DNA of 64,000 nt from CAYVFC01 sp964450715 (GTDB lineage Bacteria; Myxococcota_A; Polyangia; Polyangiales; JAFGIB01), in NCBI GenBank assembly GCA_964450715.1, contig CAYVFC010000009.1:34021-98020 (forward strand), written 5' to 3'. Both the position numbers and the translations under genes were made by a program. The notes under the pieces are model-generated. The model did not search any database. It had not been told where the DNA came from and worked only from the letters and a program-made list of their open reading frames with translations. Positions 52,004 to 60,082 of this stretch are shown here, piece by piece (within the stretch, counting starts at the first letter, position 1; each line of letters starts with the position of its first letter).

Positions 52004-53103
52004 TCGGCGGTCTCTCTGCTGCCGTGCGGCGCGTAAGCCTCGCCACTTAGCCAAACGTGCACCAGTTCCGCGGTCTGCGCATCCCGGACCGCATCGAGGC
52101 GGGCGAAGTCGACCGAATAACTGAGGGTTTCCACGTACATGATGGTGAAGTCCCGTTCAAGGGCGGCCATTAGGGCGCCCACTGCGAGCGCCTTGCTGCC
52201 CACCGGTGATAGAATAATCTGGGAGCCGCCGATGTCGACGAAAACCCGCTTCCGAGAGTCGTCCATCCGGAGGACGGTGCGATAGAGGTCGAGGGGGCTC
52301 CGTTGGCTGGCATAGACGATGTCTCGGCTATCAACCCGCCAAGTGTTTTCGAATTCCTCCGCGTAGTGCTCGATGAGCCGGTCGGGGAGATGGGGGTCGT
52401 CCGCGGGGAATGGGAGGATCGGGCAAAAAGCGTGCGGCTGGACCCGCTGCCTGATTCGCTCTAGGACGGGCCGCTTCCCCCAGGCGAGTTGGGGCATCCA
52501 GAGGAGCGCCGCCCGGGATCTCGCGTCCAGCCCCCAACCGCCCTTGAACCCGTGGACCGCGTCCGCCACGTCAGTCGGGGTTGAGCGGATCTCGGCGTCC
52601 GTCCCCGGTTCTTCGGCTACCACGAGGTGGAGGTTTAGCCCCTGGCGCTCCGCCACGGCGAGGAGATATCGGACGATTGGGAACGCCACGCCGATGGAGA
52701 GCGCGCTGAAATCGACGAAAATGTCCGTCAGGTTGTCGATAGCGAGGCCGCTGACGCGGCCGACAGCCGTCCGTCCCCCGACGACCGCGTTGTCGGCGGC
52801 AAAGACGTCGAGTCGGGTGACGGAGCAGTCCGGGAAGAGCCGGCGAAGCGCCTCTTCGTTCTGGTCACCTCGGGCGACAAGCTCGGCGTCCGGGCGGGGC
52901 CGTTCTTCCCGGAGAAAGTACCCCCGGGCCCGCCCGTCGGCATACTGGGCTACGTGCGTTGCGATAGCCGTCGACCGCGGGTCGAATCCGGCGCCGGCTA
53001 CGAGCAGCACCCGTCGGTCGGGCTGGGCGAGATATTCCCGCAAGAACTCTTCAGTGTGCTGACCCAGATGATAGATGCAGCGGTCCCAGAGCGGTTTGGT
53101 CAT
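52000..53103 (-). CDS. Unrecognised 367-residue island protein
   Basis: ATG 53103 overlaps the ATPase stop and the protein stop overlaps the next gene, so it is tightly coupled. The N-terminal third has a Rossmann-like opening, RRVLLVAGAGFDPRSTAIA, followed by DQNEEALRRLF and a series of alternating hydrophobic strands (TDIFVDFSALSIGVAFPIVRYLL, LHLVVAEEPGTDAEI). The C-terminal part has KRVFVDIGGSQIILSPVGSKALAVGALMAAL, which could be a second nucleotide-binding unit. No signal peptide. I do not recognise the family. The GAGFDPR loop might bind SAM or a nucleotide. It could be the effector or the sensor of the system. Confidence 0.7.
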   Translation of the reverse strand: MTKPLWDRCIYHLGQHTEEFLREYLAQPDRRVLLVAGAGFDPRSTAIATHVAQYADGRARGYFLREERPRPDAELVARGDQNEEALRRLFPDCSVTRLDVFAADNAVVGGRTAVGRVSGLAIDNLTDIFVDFSALSIGVAFPIVRYLLAVAERQGLNLHLVVAEEPGTDAEIRSTPTDVADAVHGFKGGWGLDARSRAALLWMPQLAWGKRPVLERIRQRVQPHAFCPILPFPADDPHLPDRLIEHYAEEFENTWRVDSRDIVYASQRSPLDLYRTVLRMDDSRKRVFVDIGGSQIILSPVGSKALAVGALMAALERDFTIMYVETLSYSVDFARLDAVRDAQTAELVHVWLSGEAYAPHGSRETAE

Positions 53104-55025
53104 GGCCGAGGCTCCTCAAGCATCGCGGCCAGTGCCTGAGGGGTACTCTCTACGAAACCACCCCGCTTCAGGGTCAAACCATGCTTTAGGACAACCATGC
53201 CACCGAGCTCGATGAGGCACCACTCTTTCCGCTTGCACGGGTATTGCGGTACCAGGGTAACGGCGTTGTAGGCGACGCCGAACTGGAGCACATGCGCGAG
53301 TTCGGGGTGCGAGTCGGGTAGCGCGTCGAAATCCTCCTGAAGGATACCGAAGGCGTTCGGCGTGAGCCACCCGTTCGGCTGCTCCGTCACCTCGACGCAC
53401 CGAACCGCAATCGCAGTGACCAGCCGTCGGACGAGGAGGTGCTGGGGGAAATTCCACCCGGTAATGATCTGCTCGCCGCGCTTGCGGAGGAGCTGATGCT
53501 GAGTGGTGGCGATCAGAGATGCCGGTTTGGAGCGTATGATTTGCGTCGCGGAGGTCTCGACGAGAACGGCCGCGAGCTGGAGGAACTGCTCGACGTTCTC
53601 CGAGCTGGCATCGCACAGGTCGTCGATGCCGTAGTAAAAGGGCCGGTCGAACCTCTGGAGGAGGTGGAGCCGCGCCGCTTCGTAGACCGAAGAGTTCGCG
53701 GAGATCGGCTGGGACGGCTCCTGGTCATCCTCGGTCCCGAAGAGGCTAGGGCCCCTACGTCGCTTGTCGTAGCGGTGGAGCATGACGGCGATCATCGCGA
53801 GGCCGACGTCCTCGGCGACCGGTTTACCGCCCACCCGGAATTCGTCGACCTTTCTCTCGAAGGTCTCCCGGCGGCTGCTAGCGACCTTGAGCCGCCGTTG
53901 CGCCGCGTCGACACTCTCTCGCAGCCGCCGACACTTCGACGATGTGAGCGTTGGCTCCTCGTCGCTGAGCAAGTCCCCGAGGACCACCAAATCGCGGGCG
54001 CTGAGGAGCGGTGTCCGTCGTAAGTAGCGGCCGGCCATGTCCTTCGCTATACGGCGGAAGTTCGTCCGGTTCTCCCGCCGCGGCCCGCTGCTTTGAAGGA
54101 GAACCACCTCGGTCTCCCGATCTTGGCTGAGACCGGGGTAACTCGCGGCGTCCGAGAGGTCCTCGGTAACCGCGGCGAGCGCTTCCTGGGGGCGGAGCAC
54201 GTCGAACCGGGCGATCATCCACCGAGCGATCCGGAGCTCCCGCCGGGCAAGCCACCGCTGGAGCGCGTGGAACTGTTCCGGGTGGAGGACATGAGCGTCG
54301 TCGAGTATCGCGAGTGGGCGGAGCTCGAGGGTACGCTTCTGACCCTCAGGCCCGACCCGCACCCGGACGTGTTCAATGATGTCGAACGGCTGGTACACGG
54401 CGGTCGCCTCCGGCGGGAGGTCAGCCTCGGTCGGGGCGATCAGCGCCCCCATCACCTGGTAGAGGGCCTTCTCGACCGTCCGGGCGCGGCGGGCAATGTC
54501 TTCTCCCTTCACCCCACCTATGGCCTCCACGATGGACTCGGCGCCGGCCCGCGGTACCACATCCATGTCGTCGGGCGCCACACCGGCGGCGGCGAGGTGG
54601 CGGAGCCAGCCGAGGACGGCGCGGGCCTGGATGAGGGCGGTCATAAGCCGGAGTTTGAGCGACTCTGCGTACGGGAACTCCCAGAACTCGCGGTAGTCGG
54701 TTTCGAGCGGAAGCCGGCAACCGAGAACAGCCGGCTGCTCGTCGTTTAGGGCCCCGCACTCAGCGAGCGCGCCGACCAAGGCATGGTATGTTGATACTGA
54801 GCTGTTTCGGAGAAGCGCGGCGAGGCTCGGGTACTCGAAGAGTCGCGCCAGGGTAGTCTTCCCGCTCCCGGGGGTCCCCCGCATGAGCACGAGCCGGTCG
54901 TAGAGCCGGCCGGCCTGCCCCGGCTTCTTCAGGTAGAAGGTGACCGGCTCGGGGCTGACGATCGCGAGGAAAGCCTCGTCGTCGCGGAGGAACTCTGTAG
55001 CACGGCGTTCGAATGGGTTGTCCAC
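53100..55025 (-). CDS. P-loop (AAA+/ORC-like) ATPase of island system
   Basis: A 641-residue protein from GTG 55025, preceded by GGAGG. Walker A GTPGSGKTT is at residues 50-58 and Walker B LAILDDAH at 238-243, with a candidate sensor region downstream. The N-terminus NPFERRATEFLRDDEAFL and the later low-similarity helical part suggest an ORC/Cdc6-like or STAND-like architecture. The C-terminal half holds ATTQHQLLRKRG and a predicted winged-helix-like region but no clear nuclease motif. It follows the PRTase-like gene by 13 bases. ATPases beside unusual PRTases are typical of predicted conflict systems, where the ATPase acts as the switch. Confidence 0.78.
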   Translation of the reverse strand: MDNPFERRATEFLRDDEAFLAIVSPEPVTFYLKKPGQAGRLYDRLVLMRGTPGSGKTTLARLFEYPSLAALLRNSSVSTYHALVGALAECGALNDEQPAVLGCRLPLETDYREFWEFPYAESLKLRLMTALIQARAVLGWLRHLAAAGVAPDDMDVVPRAGAESIVEAIGGVKGEDIARRARTVEKALYQVMGALIAPTEADLPPEATAVYQPFDIIEHVRVRVGPEGQKRTLELRPLAILDDAHVLHPEQFHALQRWLARRELRIARWMIARFDVLRPQEALAAVTEDLSDAASYPGLSQDRETEVVLLQSSGPRRENRTNFRRIAKDMAGRYLRRTPLLSARDLVVLGDLLSDEEPTLTSSKCRRLRESVDAAQRRLKVASSRRETFERKVDEFRVGGKPVAEDVGLAMIAVMLHRYDKRRRGPSLFGTEDDQEPSQPISANSSVYEAARLHLLQRFDRPFYYGIDDLCDASSENVEQFLQLAAVLVETSATQIIRSKPASLIATTQHQLLRKRGEQIITGWNFPQHLLVRRLVTAIAVRCVEVTEQPNGWLTPNAFGILQEDFDALPDSHPELAHVLQFGVAYNAVTLVPQYPCKRKEWCLIELGGMVVLKHGLTLKRGGFVESTPQALAAMLEEPRP

Positions 55026-55038
55026 GGTTCTTCCTCCG

Positions 55039-56160
55039 TCATGTGTGCCGCTGGCGACGGCGGAAGAGCGGCCGCATGGAGTGCTTCCCCTCCCCGCTCG
55101 GGGTGTCGGCCCACAACAGAGAGATAGAGTTGTTCGGCGTGTTGTGCTCAAGGACCAGTGGCAGGGCGCACTTCCCGAACCCGAGCCGGGCGTCCTCGCC
55201 GCCAAGCTTCATGTGCTTGGTCTCGATCGCGTCGTCGTAGTACTTCTCGACGAGCTTCAGGAATTCTCCGTGCCGGTCCTGATCCACCGGAAAACTCCTC
55301 GGGAGAACCTTGCCATAGGAAAACTTGACCCGCTCGAACCAGTTCTCGCCGGCATCCAGCCTCATCTTGAGCGCGTCCGCCTGACGCTGCCCAGCTGTTT
55401 CCTTCGCCCGATGCGTCGCGAGGTAGTGGTGGACACAGAGTACCCACGTGGATTCGAAGTGGGTATCGGCCACGCCGGCCCCCTCGACGTCGTCCCAGAA
55501 CCGGAGCATCTTCCCGTTCCAGCGGTTCTTCTCTTCCTCCCACCGCAGCAGCGTGGTACCGCTCGCGATGAAATCGTCGACCAGGAAGACGAACGCGAAC
55601 CGGGCCGCAGGCTCTTTCAGGTCGTCCTGGAGGTCCTTGAGTAGGTCGTCCCACTTCGCCTTATTAATTCGAGGGGCCGTAACGACCTGCTCGTTGCTCA
55701 CCATCCCGGCGTTCGCCCGCCGAAACACGTCGATACGCGCCCCATCGCTCAACTCGATGAAGAGGGTCTGGCGGAGAAGCCGGTCGTATAGCGATACCGC
55801 GCTCGCGTCCGCCCACAACCGGTATATGGGGATGCCGGACCGAGCGGCCGCTTCCTGCATCAATCGCCACTGTACCGTCTCTGGAAAAAAGAGCTCGACC
55901 AGGTGGTTCATCTCCCCGGGGCTCACGTATACCAGATGCTCTCGAACGAAGCCGTAGGCCGTATCCCGCTCGGCGTCGGTCGGAAACTGCTGTAGCCAGT
56001 CGGCGAGGCTCTCCACGAACCTCGCCCCGGCCCGGAAGTCCTGGTAGCCGTCGTACTTCATCTTCGACATCAGGTCGAGCCAGGCGAACTCCTTCCGCGA
56101 CTGGTCGGTGTCCCACTTCATTATCTCGCTCAACTTACCGAGAATGAATTCCTGGTTCAC
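55039..56160 (-). CDS. Phosphoribosyltransferase-like protein
   Basis: A 373-residue protein from GTG 56160, preceded by GGAGGGGG. The PRPP-binding signature FLVDDFIASGTT at about residues 190-201 matches type I PRTase loops (hydrophobic-hydrophobic-Asp-Asp-x-x-x-x-Gly-Thr). The surroundings are larger than in metabolic PRTases: an N-terminal helical part (MKWDTDQSRKEFAWLDLMSKMKYDGYQDF) and a C-terminal extension of about 150 residues. It has no recognisable nucleobase-specific hood. Between a SIS-HAD protein and an ATPase it may act on PRPP-like or nucleotide ligands, as sensor or as toxin. I recall PRTase-like genes beside ATPases in computational surveys of conflict systems but cannot verify identity here. 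Confidence 0.75.
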   Translation of the reverse strand: MNQEFILGKLSEIMKWDTDQSRKEFAWLDLMSKMKYDGYQDFRAGARFVESLADWLQQFPTDAERDTAYGFVREHLVYVSPGEMNHLVELFFPETVQWRLMQEAAARSGIPIYRLWADASAVSLYDRLLRQTLFIELSDGARIDVFRRANAGMVSNEQVVTAPRINKAKWDDLLKDLQDDLKEPAARFAFVFLVDDFIASGTTLLRWEEEKNRWNGKMLRFWDDVEGAGVADTHFESTWVLCVHHYLATHRAKETAGQRQADALKMRLDAGENWFERVKFSYGKVLPRSFPVDQDRHGEFLKLVEKYYDDAIETKHMKLGGEDARLGFGKCALPLVLEHNTPNNSISLLWADTPSGEGKHSMRPLFRRRQRHT

Positions 56161-56381
56161 TACCCCCTCCGCATTTGGTCTACTCTAGACCGAGCCCCAG
56201 CCGGCCCTCGTCCGCCTCTGGTCGCGAAGAACGATTCAGCGTCGCCGTCGAACCACAATGCCCATGCTAGGCCAGATTCCAGCGTGGCTTCGGGTCCGCG
56301 AACAGCCATTTCAACCGTGTCACCACGTTTCGCATCCTCCCAAATTCGTCGTAATAGTGGAGATGCGCAAAGCGCCCTCAT
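56160..56381 (-). CDS. Small 73-residue protein between SIS-HAD and PRTase genes
   Basis: ATG 56381 overlaps the SIS-HAD stop (ATGA), and its TAG overlaps the GTG of the PRTase-like gene. It has segments RRIWEDAKRGDTVEMAVRG and SGLAWALWFDGDAESFFATR. Coupling at both ends is the main reason to believe it. No family recognised. It would be easily missed by gene callers. Alternatively the region is only a spacer. Confidence 0.5.
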   Translation of the reverse strand: MRALCASPLLRRIWEDAKRGDTVEMAVRGPEATLESGLAWALWFDGDAESFFATRGGRGPAGARSRVDQMRRG

Positions 56382-58258
56382 ACGCGTGCCCCCGAGTCTT
56401 CGATTGCATCCAGGTTGATGCGTACGGCGCCCGAGCGGGGCTGAAACGCGGTCAAGTACCGAATGGTAGCAGGAGGTCCAAGACATCCTCGCGGCGCGAG
56501 ATTCCAGCAGGAGCGTGCGGCCGAAGAAACGTCATCGACGCTTAGCGAGAAACGGTGTCGAAGCAGTTCGAAGTCATTGCCGGGCCACCCCCCTCGGTCG
56601 CCGATGCAGAGTACTATTCGAGGGGAAACAAGCTCCGCCAATCGTTGCACGACAGCGAGCTTGGAGGTCTCTGCCTCAATGACGTCGATGGAATGCGCAG
56701 AGCATAGCGCTCGAACACCCGGAACTCCCGCTGCCAGAACCATGTCAGCGAGATGTCGATATAGTTCTACGCGTCGTTCGGCTTCATTCGGCGTCACTGT
56801 TATCTGCGAGGGTCGCACCTCGATGGTGGCAAGGGATGCGATGAGTTTGTCCTCAGCGAGTACCTTCTCAAGTGTGGCCAATGGAGCCGATATCGGCTTG
56901 GTCTTGTCGGGTATAGTGTCGTCTGCCAGGGTGCCTACGTCCGCACCGTTGTAGTACCCGATATAGACCTTCTTCCATACCTTTGAGGGAAGTGAGTCTC
57001 GAAGGGCCTGACGCACGGAGCGCCCCCGTCCGGTTGCAATACCAATAGGGAGGCGGAGTTTGAGAACGTGCAACAAAGCGTCCGCAGTGGCAGATGGAAA
57101 CGGGTCGAAGCGTTCTGACTGATGGACAAGAGTGCCGTCGTAGTCGAGAACGACCGCACCGATGTCGGCTGTCGAGAGTTCTGATCGAAAGGACTCATAC
57201 TCATTCATGTAGACGGAGCGAACGGCGTCGGATGCAGAATTCAAGCGTTTCAGCTTCCTATCGACGGCAGGTGGCACGGCGGTTTCATTCTTGGGCGTGT
57301 GGGGTGGCGTAAGGTGAAACATGCGCCTCCCGAAGTCGGGGACGGTTGGCTTGCCCGGATCGATGCCAAGGTGCTCGGCAACCTCAAGCGTCCAGTAGAG
57401 AGCTTGGGCGAGGAGATCAATGCTAGCAGAGGGACCTTCTTGCTTGGTACTTAGCCGGACCACTGGCACGTCTCTAGGGAAGAGTCGAAGGGTCTTCATT
57501 GCCAGCGATTGGGTCTCGGGCGTTATCAACGCGAGAACGAACGTGGATGAATGGCGCTGCGCGAGCCAGAGATGCCTCCCATGGCCGAAGTTGCGATAGT
57601 CTGAGATCTGGACATGGAGCAGCGCCGACTCGTGCAACCTCGACTCAAGATCAGTCGCTATCGGCGATGACCAACCACCGTGAAGAACCACGACGGAATC
57701 ACGCCCTTTCCAAGAAGCATCAACGAGCGGGCGTTGTGGTTCTGCAAGCTGATTAAAGCGACCGTAGGCGCGGGCGAGAATGACCATCGTCGCCAGGAGC
57801 GAGTTCGTGGCGAGGTATCCGTCCTTTCCCGACGGAATGGGGTCGTCCAACACGTATCCGTGGGAATAGGCACGGATAGCAGAAGCAAGCGGGCTACCCT
57901 TTCGGGTACAGATCGCCCCTACGCTGGGGACTTCGGCAACGACTGAAACTCGTGCAGCTACAAGAACGTCGGTGTTCTTGCCTGACGCAGACAGGAACAG
58001 GACGGCGCGAGCGTGGAGTGCTGCTTCGTCGAGCAGCAGTTCAAGCGGTGTCGCATGCCTGCCCATGCCAAGCACGACGCGTCGATGAAGAAGGGCAGCG
58101 AAGTGAGCTGCGCAGGACGAACCTCCTGAGCCAACTGCGACGAGAGAGGCACCGCGGGACTGATCAACGAAACGCTGCATCGCGTCGATAGCCAAGGATG
58201 ACGCCCACGCAAGCGTGTCCGAAAGCGTCTTGATCTCCGCGGCATAGCTCTTACCCAC
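56378..58258 (-). CDS. SIS-domain/HAD-phosphatase fusion protein
   Basis: A 626-residue protein from GTG 58258, preceded by GGAGGG. Residues about 35-330 form a SIS (sugar isomerase) type phosphosugar-binding region: SLVAVGSGGSSCAAHFAALL, LFLSASGKNTDVLVAA, and a second half with VVVLHGGWSSPIATDLESRL, as in GlmS/AgaS-type tandem SIS proteins. Residues about 368-610 are a HAD hydrolase of the Cof/sucrose-phosphatase type: DYDGTLV, GIATGRGRS, and CIGDRGGWPGNDFELL as the metal-binding Asp motif. It should bind an amino- or keto-sugar phosphate and remove a phosphate. It sits first after the HTH gene. A SIS-HAD fusion within a PRTase/ATPase operon points to a nucleotide-sugar or phosphosugar signal. 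Confidence 0.82.
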   Translation of the reverse strand: MGKSYAAEIKTLSDTLAWASSLAIDAMQRFVDQSRGASLVAVGSGGSSCAAHFAALLHRRVVLGMGRHATPLELLLDEAALHARAVLFLSASGKNTDVLVAARVSVVAEVPSVGAICTRKGSPLASAIRAYSHGYVLDDPIPSGKDGYLATNSLLATMVILARAYGRFNQLAEPQRPLVDASWKGRDSVVVLHGGWSSPIATDLESRLHESALLHVQISDYRNFGHGRHLWLAQRHSSTFVLALITPETQSLAMKTLRLFPRDVPVVRLSTKQEGPSASIDLLAQALYWTLEVAEHLGIDPGKPTVPDFGRRMFHLTPPHTPKNETAVPPAVDRKLKRLNSASDAVRSVYMNEYESFRSELSTADIGAVVLDYDGTLVHQSERFDPFPSATADALLHVLKLRLPIGIATGRGRSVRQALRDSLPSKVWKKVYIGYYNGADVGTLADDTIPDKTKPISAPLATLEKVLAEDKLIASLATIEVRPSQITVTPNEAERRVELYRHLADMVLAAGVPGVRALCSAHSIDVIEAETSKLAVVQRLAELVSPRIVLCIGDRGGWPGNDFELLRHRFSLSVDDVSSAARSCWNLAPRGCLGPPATIRYLTAFQPRSGAVRINLDAIEDSGARV

Positions 58259-58294
58259 GCGTCCCTCCGAGGGTTCTTCCTGGTTGAGCCCTCC

Positions 58295-58534
58295 TCATGC
58301 TTCTCTGTCTCCGTCGTCTTGGCGCGGCGAGTCGGTCGCTTGGTCACTAGTGCCTTTCGTATCGTCGGCGCCGCCGGACTCAACCCACGCATCGACGGCT
58401 GACTTCTTGAACTTCCAGAAGCGGCCAACCCGGCGGCCCGGCATGCCTCGCTGAGAGAGCCAATTGTAGATGGTATCGCGGCTCGCACCGAGGTAGCTCG
58501 CGATTTCGTCGACGGAGAACCAACGATCTTCCAT
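58295..58534 (-). CDS. Small helix-turn-helix (excisionase/MerR-like) DNA-binding protein
   Basis: About 79 residues. The whole N-terminal half is an HTH_17-type domain: WFSVDEIASYLGASRDTIYNWLSQRGMPGRRVGRFWKFKKSAVDAWV. The tail is acidic and polar. ATG 58534 (GTG 58537 equally possible) follows AGAGGA. It is the first gene of the island operon, 41 bases from a promoter, and is followed by the SIS-HAD gene after 36 bases. It may regulate the operon or act as the element's excision factor. Confidence 0.85.
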   Translation of the reverse strand: MEDRWFSVDEIASYLGASRDTIYNWLSQRGMPGRRVGRFWKFKKSAVDAWVESGGADDTKGTSDQATDSPRQDDGDREA

Positions 58535-58574
58535 CACGCGTCCTCTCGAACGGTGTCGGCGCCAAGTCCGGGTC

Positions 58575-58604
58575 CATATATCCCGATCCCGGCTTCATGG
58601 TCAA
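58575..58604 (-). promoter_or_regulatory. Promoter of island operon
   Basis: On the minus strand TTGACC (58599-58604) and TATATG (58575-58580) with an 18-base spacer, 41 bases before the HTH start codon. It is a near-consensus sigma-70 type promoter and nothing else competes in the region. Confidence 0.6.
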
Positions 58605-59972
58605 GTGGAACTATGCGGAACAACATCGGACCGGGGGGAACGGTGCCGAATAGACAGGAATTAGAGGCAAGAAGCCGTACTCTACTGCTCATCGAGCTCG
58701 TAGAAGGGCCCACCCCGCCGCGCCACCCGGTTCACAAGAACTCGCCCGTAACTTCGCAACTCATTGACCTTTCAGGCTTTCTCGGAACGGCTCTCATCAG
58801 CCCCACTACCCTACGCGACAACGCCTCATATGGGGAGCCATTTCTCCCTCGTCGCTAGAAAACGACGGGAATCGACGAACAGAGGGGACCCCTTTTGAGG
58901 AATCCTCGGGGGCCCGGCTTTTCTCCCCGCGTTTTCGACGCGTTTGCGTCGGATCGCAAGGAATGCCGTGATAGCGAGCGCACCGATGTGAGAGAGCAGT
59001 GGTGAGAATCTCGGTCCGCGCGAACAAGTCTGGCGCGCGTGTTTTTTGGTTCGGGAGAAAGAGACAGAGAACGGTGAACAGGTGACGTTCACTTCTCACC
59101 GCACGCTTTCGGCTGCACCTTCACGACGAGTTACGCGTCGTTGCCGCGCGAAAAACCCGTGACGACGGCCATGCCGGAGGAATCTCTGGTGCTCTCGGCT
59201 CGCGCTCTCTCTTCGGCCAGGGTTTCCAGTCAACTTTCGGGTTGAGAATCCGAAGGTCCGCCGACACGCTGTTGCCGACAAACGGAAAACCGCCCGACAC
59301 CGCTTCGGATTCGTCACCGCCCAGACTACTGGCTAGAAACGATTGTAAATAGGAGTCAAGGCCTGTCGGAGGAGGCGACTGGCTGATCGGTTACGTTTCT
59401 ACTACGGTAGCTCCGATCGCGGGGTAGCTGAGGCGCGCGCTCGAGTCGTGGTCAGTGGTGGGGGACGGGGAAAACCTGGAGAAGCCGCCTCGGAACAGTT
59501 CGAAGACTCTTTGGGCCTAGGTCCGCGGAAGCCCTCGGGCTAAGCCGTAAATACAGAAAGCCATCGCCAGCCTGGTGAAATCATTGACGAATCAGACGGA
59601 AACGGTCTGGAAGCTCCCAGGTTCCCTACTGTGTTGTATCCCCCCGGGGATTTGTACCCGCGTCAGACAACAGAATATCGGGTGTGGACGACCGGATAAT
59701 AGGTATGCGGTAGATGGGCCGGCCGGTCTTCTTTCCGACCCGTGTCGAATCCGTCTGTTCCAGAGCGCCATCGCCTCGACAACGCCGCCGGATATGAAAG
59801 AGGTGGACGACCCCCGCGTAGCTGAGATGCGGCGGGACGCCTCAGAAGGCCGAGAGGGCTCTTAGGGAGCGGTTTCGGATTCCGACGGAGGCGTGGATAG
59901 CCTCAACAAAGTGATTCCCAGTTTTTACCCCAGAGGTTGTGGGACTCTACGCGGCGGCACGAAGCGCTCAGG
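58605..59972 (+). other. 1.4-kb region without supported genes
   Basis: Short frames exist on both strands, but none has a good ribosome site, family motif or coding look. The sequence is of mixed composition and may hold decayed mobile-element DNA. It separates the operon promoter from the right repeat. Confidence 0.55.
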
Positions 59973-60042
59973 GACGCATAAAGCCGCGTAATTGCTCAAT
60001 TCATGAAGGGTTACGGGCATTAAAAATAGCTTGGGAAGCTGT
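59973..60042 (+). repeat. Right copy of imperfect 70-bp direct repeat (possible attachment site)
   Basis: Ungapped match to 49551-49620 (54 of 70 identical). The conserved right end TTGGGAAGCTGT overlaps the anticodon arm of the tRNA-Gly-like fragment next to it. The two copies bracket about 10.4 kb containing the resolvase remnant and the PfkB/ATPase/PRTase/SIS-HAD operon, with a tyrosine integrase directly to the right, as for an integrated element or tandem elements at a tRNA gene. Confidence 0.75.
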
Positions 60043-60067
60043 CACTCTACCACTGAGTTATGCCCGC
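60013..60067 (-). tRNA. tRNA-Gly(CCC)-like fragment lacking a T arm
   Basis: Reading the minus strand from 60067: acceptor strand GCGGGCA, TA, D stem ACTC/GAGT with loop AGTGGTA, then anticodon arm with loop TTCCCAA giving anticodon CCC. The anticodon stem has one mismatch. Instead of a variable and T arm, six bases follow and then TGCCCGT, which pairs with the acceptor strand. It may be a real T-armless tRNA shape, but more likely it is the 5' part of a tRNA gene disrupted at the anticodon by integration. Confidence 0.55.
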
Positions 60068-60082
60068 AAGTGGTGAGGATTG

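Noticed and set aside
59575..59865. 96-codon plus-strand frame in the 58.6-60 kb gap
   Set aside because: No ribosome site, motif or coding pattern; left as non-coding.
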